NCBI RefSeq assembly: GCF_040939455.1
Contig: NC_134119.1
Coordinates: 260,501-324,500, forward strand
Length of the DNA: 64,000 bases
Source of the DNA: Microcebus murinus
Taxonomy: Eukaryota; Chordata; Mammalia; Primates; Cheirogaleidae
Reading direction: 5' to 3'
This document shows positions 59,250 to 64,000 of this stretch, piece by piece (position 1 is the stretch's first letter; each line of letters starts with the position of its first letter). Under the pieces are notes generated by a model, which searched no databases, was not told where the DNA came from, and saw nothing but the letters and a program-made list of their open reading frames with translations. A program made the position numbers and the translations under genes.

Positions 59250-62200
59250 GCGTGGCGGGCCGGCCACCTTGCCCCACTCTGCCAGGGTGGGCGTAGCTGG
59301 CTCCAGGACCTGCCGTCCTCCAGTTCTCCATCCCTTCCCCCGCCTGTCCGTCCGTCCAGTGGGGCGGCCAGCCACTCTCCCCTCCCTGCAGGCAGCCCTG
59401 ACCCTGCTCAGGGCACACCTGGGTTTGGACTCCCCGGGGCCGGAGCAGAAGTGCAATAGCCGGAAGGTCAGCCCTCCCCGGGAGAACATGTCAGGTCTGT
59501 GGCGTGGAGCAGGCACATGGCCCGCAGGCCCCCCGTGTCTGCTTCCTCAGGCCCTGCGGGATCCCACCTTGGCTCCACCAAGGCTCAGGTGTCCCTGGCG
59601 ACCCCTGGCTCTGGGCTGGCTAGGGCACCTGCACAGCCCTGGCAGCCACCCTCTGGGCCTCGCCTCTACCCGACACTGGAATCCGGTACCCCAGCTACCT
59701 CCCAGGACAGACCCCCATCCCGCCACTGCCATGCTGACCTGGCAGGTGCCTGCCCTCCCCAATCCACCACCTCTGGTTCCTCTGCTTCTGTTTTCTACCT
59801 CTCCAGGCCTGTCCTCTGCCCCCTCCTCTCTGTCCTGTCACCCTGCTTTGCCGTGCCCACGCCCCTCTGGCCTGTGTCTGCAGTGTCCCCCACTCAGGGC
59901 AAGGGAGGGATTCTGCTCTCCCACCTGCAGAGTGGCAGGAGCAGTAGCCTGAGGCTCCCGGACATAGCCCTAGGGGTGTGGGGGCCCTGAGCGTGCTCTG
60001 CCTCCCACCATCGGCTTCCAGACACGGGCGAGCTAGATCGGGGCAGCCTGGTAGTACAGCCGGACAAGTCTGGGTCTGGGGCCCGTGGGCAGGAAGCTGA
60101 GTAGAAGCAGCCTGGCTCTGAGTGGCCACTGGGGACAGGCAGCCTTCCTCCTGCTAATCTGGGTTGGCCCAGTGGCCACTCCTGTGGGAGCCCCTTTCTC
60201 CCCCATTTCTACCTGCTCCTTAGTTTCTAGTTGTGTTTCATTTGGTACAGGAGCCGGCCAGGGGAGGGGGTTTGGCCAAGGTCACAGAAGTTGGTGGCAC
60301 TCCAGGGCTCTGTCTTTGCTCCTGGTGGGGCCCCCCAGTTGGTGGGGTCTGCAGGTCGGGCATTGGGTGGGTGGGGAGTCCAGGGAGCCTGGAGGAGGTG
60401 GCCGCACAGCCTCTGAATTCCTCCTGGGCCCCCGCCTTTCAGCGTTGTCACAGGGAGGAGGGTGCTCAGAGGGGCGGGCTTGGATGGAGGCCGTTTTCCA
60501 GGGGGTGGGCTGAGGGCTCATCCTTGCCGATCCTGGATGATGTGAATTTTGATATTTGCCCGTGTGCGTGTGTCTCCTGGGTGTAGTGGATGCCAGTCTT
60601 GTTGCTGTGACAAGTAACAACCTTTTTTTAAATTCTGTTTTTTATACAAAAACAACAATCTGACATTTTGGTGCTAAGGGTTTCCTGGTGCCCATGGCGG
60701 GGCTGGGGGCTGGGCTGGGCTGGGCTGGGCTGGGGCCCTGTGCTGCTCAGATGGGCAGTGCTGACTGGGCACCCCGCCTGCCCCCTAGTTCTCACCAAGG
60801 GCCCCAGCTGGGCTCAGCTCTTCTTGCCCCGCAGCAGGGAGGCAAGTTGCAGGGGGGCTTTGGGGCTGGCTGGGGTTGCTGTGCTCTGTCTCTGGCTCTT
60901 TCCTTTGGCCAGAAGGCTCTGACCCCGGGCAGCCCTGTTGTGGTGTGCTAGGGAGGGGTTGTGGGGGTTTGGACTCCCCTCACCCTCACCTTGACCTAGT
61001 CAGAGGATGGGGCTTGGACAGGTGGGGGCGGTCCAGCGGTGAAGGTCAAAGAGTGGGTGGGGTTTGGGGCAGGAGGGCTTCCCTTGCTGTGTTCCAGAGC
61101 TTCACCGGGGTGTGCAGCTGGTGGTGGGGGGATGGGGCCAGGCAGCTCTGCAGGGGCGGCCTCTTGAGTGGCGGGGGGAGCAGGCGCTGGGCTGGAGTTT
61201 AGGTGCACTTTGTCCTTGTCACCAATGGTGGGGCAGGTTGGACCCCAACACCTCTGCTGGGTGTGGCTGCCTGCCCCAGCCTCTCAGGTACTTGGCCCTT
61301 AGGGAGGGGGGTCTGGTTTCTGCTGGGGGGTGAGTTTCCAGGACACCCTAAAAGCCCACAGATAGTCCTCCTGTGGGAAGGGGGTGCCCTGGATGACTTA
61401 TGTTTAGCACTTTAACCCCCTTTGTAAAGTAGGTGTGGGGGCTGCTGCCAAATGTGGCCGTTGGGTCTAAGCGCCCCCACCCCCCTCTCACCCAGGTGCT
61501 GGCAAGCTGGTCTGCAGGGCCCTCCTCCCAAGGAGGTGGGGGCTCCAGGGGGCTCAGAAGGATCTGCCCGCCTCCACTCTGGCCCACATGTGGCCAGGTG
61601 AGCACCCTGGATGCCTCCATGAGGGGGGCCAGCGTGGTAGACCCCGGGGTGTGGTGGGCACGGTCCCTGCCCGCAGCCGGGTCTGGAGCCCTCTCTGCGG
61701 ATCTACCTCTGGCTCAGCGCAACTCCCCACCCCAAAGAACAGGAGAGTGCCCGCAAGGGCTGACTCAAGGGGCTGACACTTCACACAAAAATAGGGTGCA
61801 CTTTATTTACCTGGCAAAGGCAGTTGAGGGGAGCCTCCTCCGTGCTGTTGGGGGTACCCTGACGGGGAGGGCTGTCCCCACACCCCTACTGGGGCCCCGG
61901 CGGCTCTCCTCGGGGCCTGAACTGGGAGGTCCAGCGGGTCATACCCCCTGCCTGGTGGCCACGCGTCCTATACCTGGGGTTTCTTGGTTTGGGTTTTTAT
62001 CGCCAGTTCTCAGTACATAAGTGCATTTCGAGAGGCTCCAGCTATCACTTGTAACCATATATATACATATATATTCTATCTACAAAGTGTTTATTTGCAA
62101 GATGTTTTGACGGTGAGCTCGGGCCGCCCGCCCTGTGACCATCTGTCCCCGGTCCTCGTCCCCGCCCCGCCCTGGCCCGAGTGGCGCGGGGCGGGCCATC

Positions 62201-62250
62201 ACTGTATGTATTAAAGATGACTGTATCGAATAAATGTTTATTGATTTTTT
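59250..62250 (+). other. ZNF512B: ZNF512B 3' UTR
   Basis: About 3 kb from the TGA at 59247-59249 to a single strong poly(A) signal, matching my expectation of a long 3' UTR for this gene. No splice sites or coding frame of note. It contains a run of five 'gggct' units near 60702-60732, G-rich and possibly able to form a quadruplex. Confidence 0.7.
62229..62234 (+). terminator. ZNF512B: ZNF512B poly(A) signal AATAAA
   Basis: Canonical hexamer in 'tcgaataaatgttt', followed by T-rich and then TG-rich sequence ('gattttttttcc', 'tttgtgaggctgagtttgtgg'), a normal downstream element. UCKL1 starts less than 800 bp further on. Confidence 0.8.
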
Positions 62251-62254
62251 TTCC

Positions 62255-63030
62255 AGGGCTTTTGTGAGGCTGAGTTTGTGGTAAAACGCGGGGGGTCCTT
62301 GGGGCGCGGGGCCGGGACGAGGCCTTGTGGGGATCGTAGTCCGCCGGGTCGGCCCGGTTCCAGGCGGCCCCCGCCCCGGCGCACGGCCTTGTGGGGATCG
62401 TAGTCCGCCGGGTCGGCCCGGTTCCAGGCGGCCCCCGTCCCGGCGGTTCCAGGGCCCCCAACCCGGCGCGCGGCCTTGTGGGGCTCGTAGTCCGCGGGGT
62501 CGGGTCCGGCTCCCGACGGTTCCAGACGGCCCCCGTCCCGGCGGTTCCAGGGCCCCCAACCCGGCGCGCGGCCTTGTGGGGCTCGTAGTCCGCGGAGTCG
62601 AGCCCGGCTCCCGACTGTTCAGGGCCCGCGTCCCGGCGCGCGGCCTTGTGGGGCTCGTAGTCCGCGGAGTCGAGCCCGGCTCCCGGCTGTTCAGGGCCCG
62701 CGTCCCGGCGCGCGGCCTTGTGGGGCTCGAAGTCCGCGGAGTCGAGCCCGGCTCCCGGCTGTTCAGGGCCCGCGTCCCGGCGCGCGGCCTTGTGGGGCTC
62801 GAAGTCCGCGGAGTCGAGCCCGGCTCCCGGCTGTTCAGGGCCCGCGTCCCGGCGCGCGGCCTTGTGGGGCTCGAAGTCCGCGGGGTCGGGCCCGGCTCCC
62901 GGCTGTTCAGGGCCCGCGTCCCGGCGCGCGGCCTTGTGGGGCTCGAAGTCCGCGGAGTCGAGCCCGGCTCCCGGCTGTTCCAGGCGGCTCCTGGCGGCCC
63001 GGCTGCGGCGCGGAGAGGCCCGCGAGCCCC
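62255..63030 (+). promoter_or_regulatory. UCKL1: UCKL1 promoter / 5' UTR region
   Basis: CpG-island sequence between the ZNF512B poly(A) site and the UCKL1 ATG, almost filled by the minisatellite. No TATA box. The start site probably lies inside or just after the array, so part of it may be transcribed as 5' UTR. Confidence 0.6.
62321..62990 (+). repeat. GC-rich minisatellite with ZNF143-type motifs upstream of UCKL1
   Basis: Nine units start at 'ggccttgtgggg': 62321, 62385, 62472, 62570, 62642, 62714, 62786, 62858, 62930. Spacings are 64, 87, 98 and then five of exactly 72 bp. Each unit carries the word TGGGGNTCGNAGT seven bases in. In units 1-5 it reads TGGGGATCGTAGT or TGGGGCTCGTAGT, the reverse complement of ACTAYRNNNCCCR, the conserved promoter motif bound by ZNF143/THAP11. 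In units 6-9 it reads TGGGGCTCGAAGT and no longer fits. The array ends about 40 bp before the UCKL1 start codon. Confidence 0.93.
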
Positions 63031-63122
63031 ATGGCTGCGCCCCCGGCCCCCGCGGACGCCGCCCCGCCGGCCCCGCCGCCCCCCCGGCCGGCCGAGGAGA
63101 GCGAGGCCGCGAGCGAGGACCG
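63031..63122 (+). CDS. UCKL1: UCKL1, uridine-cytidine kinase-like 1, first coding exon
   Basis: The exon encodes MAAPPAPADAAPPAPPPP, then RPAEESEAASED, and a split codon for Arg, followed by donor 'cg|gtaggc' at 63123. The start (MAAPPA) and end (a Glu-Asp-Arg at the splice) match human UCKL1 exon 1; the Pro/Ala-rich middle is shorter than I recall in human. The full protein has a P-loop uridine kinase domain and a UPRTase-like C-terminal domain acting in pyrimidine salvage, none of which is in this window. Position next to ZNF512B agrees with human synteny. Confidence 0.88.
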
Positions 63123-64000
63123 GTAGGCGCGGCGCCGGCGAGCGGGGGCGCGCTCCCTCGCGTGCACGCGGGAGACGGACGGGCGCGAGCCGCGGCCCCT
63201 CGGGCTGGCGTCGGTCCCCTGCGCGCACCGCGGCGGCGCCGGACAACCGGGCGGCCGTCGCGGGGTCCCCGCCGCCGCGTGCCGCACCCTCCACACCCGG
63301 CCTGCCGGCCCCGGCCCCGCCGCGAGTGCGCGGCCCAGCGGCGGTGCCTTCCTGGCCTTCCGGCCTGGGCGCGGCGGTGCGGCCCGGCTCGGCCCGCTCC
63401 TCCCCGCGGGCCGGGGCTCTGCTGCCCGCGCGCGGGGGACCCCGAGGCTCCTCCGGGCTCCGCAGAGCACGAAGGGAGGAAGCGCGGGGTGCGGGGCGGC
63501 CACCCCGCCCGGTTGGGTCCCCGGCGGCCGGCGGGGAGACGCTGCCTGTGCCCTTGCGGCGTGGCCGTGAGGGGGCAGTGCCGCGCGGTGCCCGGGCTGC
63601 CGGCGCTCGCACCGCCTCCCTCCGGGCCGGAGCGGGGTCCTGGGGCGGCGAGGGCCCCTCTTCCCCGGGCGCCGGCTGTCACTCAGAGGCGAAACCCGCG
63701 TGCCGGGACTTGAGGGCCGGTCTGGGCGCTGCCGCCTGGGGAGCTGCAAAGGGCAGCTCTCCACCAGGAGCCGCGGCAGAGCCGCCCCGCCCCGAGGGCG
63801 CGGTTCCCTGTCCTCTCGGCTCACGCCCTCCCGGCGGCCAGTGGGCAGTGGCCAGGAGCGTGCCGTGGCCGGGGGCCAGGAAGACCCGAGTCTGCTAAGC
63901 TGCTGGTTCCAAATCTTTGATTTAACTCAAGATGGGAGAGGCTGAGGGCTGTGGAGAAAAGCACTCCGTGATGACACAGGGTGGTGGCAGCGACCAAATG
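63123..64000 (+). other. UCKL1: UCKL1 intron 1 (partial)
   Basis: CpG-rich for the first 700 bp, then falling in GC toward the right edge. No sequence resembling UCKL1 exon 2 (Ser-Asn-Ala-Glu-Ser start in human) was seen before the window ends. Confidence 0.65.

Noticed and set aside
62045..63682. A 545-codon open frame on the minus strand and a 523-codon one on the plus strand over the UCKL1 promoter
   Set aside because: The repeat unit is 72 bp, a multiple of three, and extremely GC-rich, so stop codons are rare on both strands. The predicted proteins are repeats of the minisatellite with no domain. An antisense noncoding transcript is possible but not shown.

Overview
The window is nuclear DNA from a strepsirrhine primate, most likely a lemur. 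The evidence is roughly thirty Alu-type SINEs. Most are dimers whose two halves are joined by a linker reading 'attaattggccaactaat' followed by a short TA run and 'gaaaaaattagc', a form I associate with lemurs and not with monkeys or apes. The genes are vertebrate, intron-rich, and read clearly as orthologs of human genes. Their order (PRPF6, SAMD10, ZNF512B, UCKL1) is that of human chromosome 20q13.33, here shown in the opposite orientation. The ortholog calls rest on my knowledge of the protein families, not on a search.

Layout. Positions 1-42583 are PRPF6 on the minus strand. Nineteen coding exons are present, from the start codon at 42583 down to 2295, encoding about 849 of the expected roughly 941 residues; the last exons lie off the left edge. 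Its introns are packed with Alus, L1 fragments, a 47-48 bp minisatellite, a complete hAT-type DNA transposon, a U2 snRNA retro-fragment and several small retrocopies. Positions 42430-44440 hold the PRPF6 CpG-island promoter, a non-genic spacer with a telomere-like array, and the SAMD10 CpG-island promoter. SAMD10 (plus strand, five coding exons, 202 aa) runs 44440-47325, with its 3' UTR to about 48700. A spacer with an old interspersed repeat and a CA-rich tract leads to a large CpG island at 51150-51950, the probable ZNF512B promoter. ZNF512B (plus strand, 16 coding exons, 904 aa) codes from 53286 to 59249, with a 3 kb 3' UTR ending near 62250. Less than 800 bp later UCKL1 begins (plus strand, first coding exon 63031-63122); its first intron runs off the right edge.

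How the genes relate. PRPF6 is a U5/tri-snRNP splicing factor, ZNF512B is a zinc-finger repressor carrying an RRKQ-type NuRD-binding motif, SAMD10 is a small SAM-domain protein of unknown role, and UCKL1 is a uridine-cytidine-kinase-like enzyme. They are neighbours by conserved synteny, not an operon.

Most interesting points: (1) a nine-unit, mostly 72 bp GC-rich minisatellite between the ZNF512B poly(A) site and the UCKL1 start codon, in which five units carry an exact ACTAYRNNNCCCR (ZNF143/THAP11-type) motif and four share one disabling substitution; (2) two short retroposed copies of an unrecognised hairpin RNA with the same 5' end; (3) a complete 192 bp hAT-type element with a perfect 8 bp target duplication; (4) one PRPF6 exon that looks far more diverged than its neighbours.
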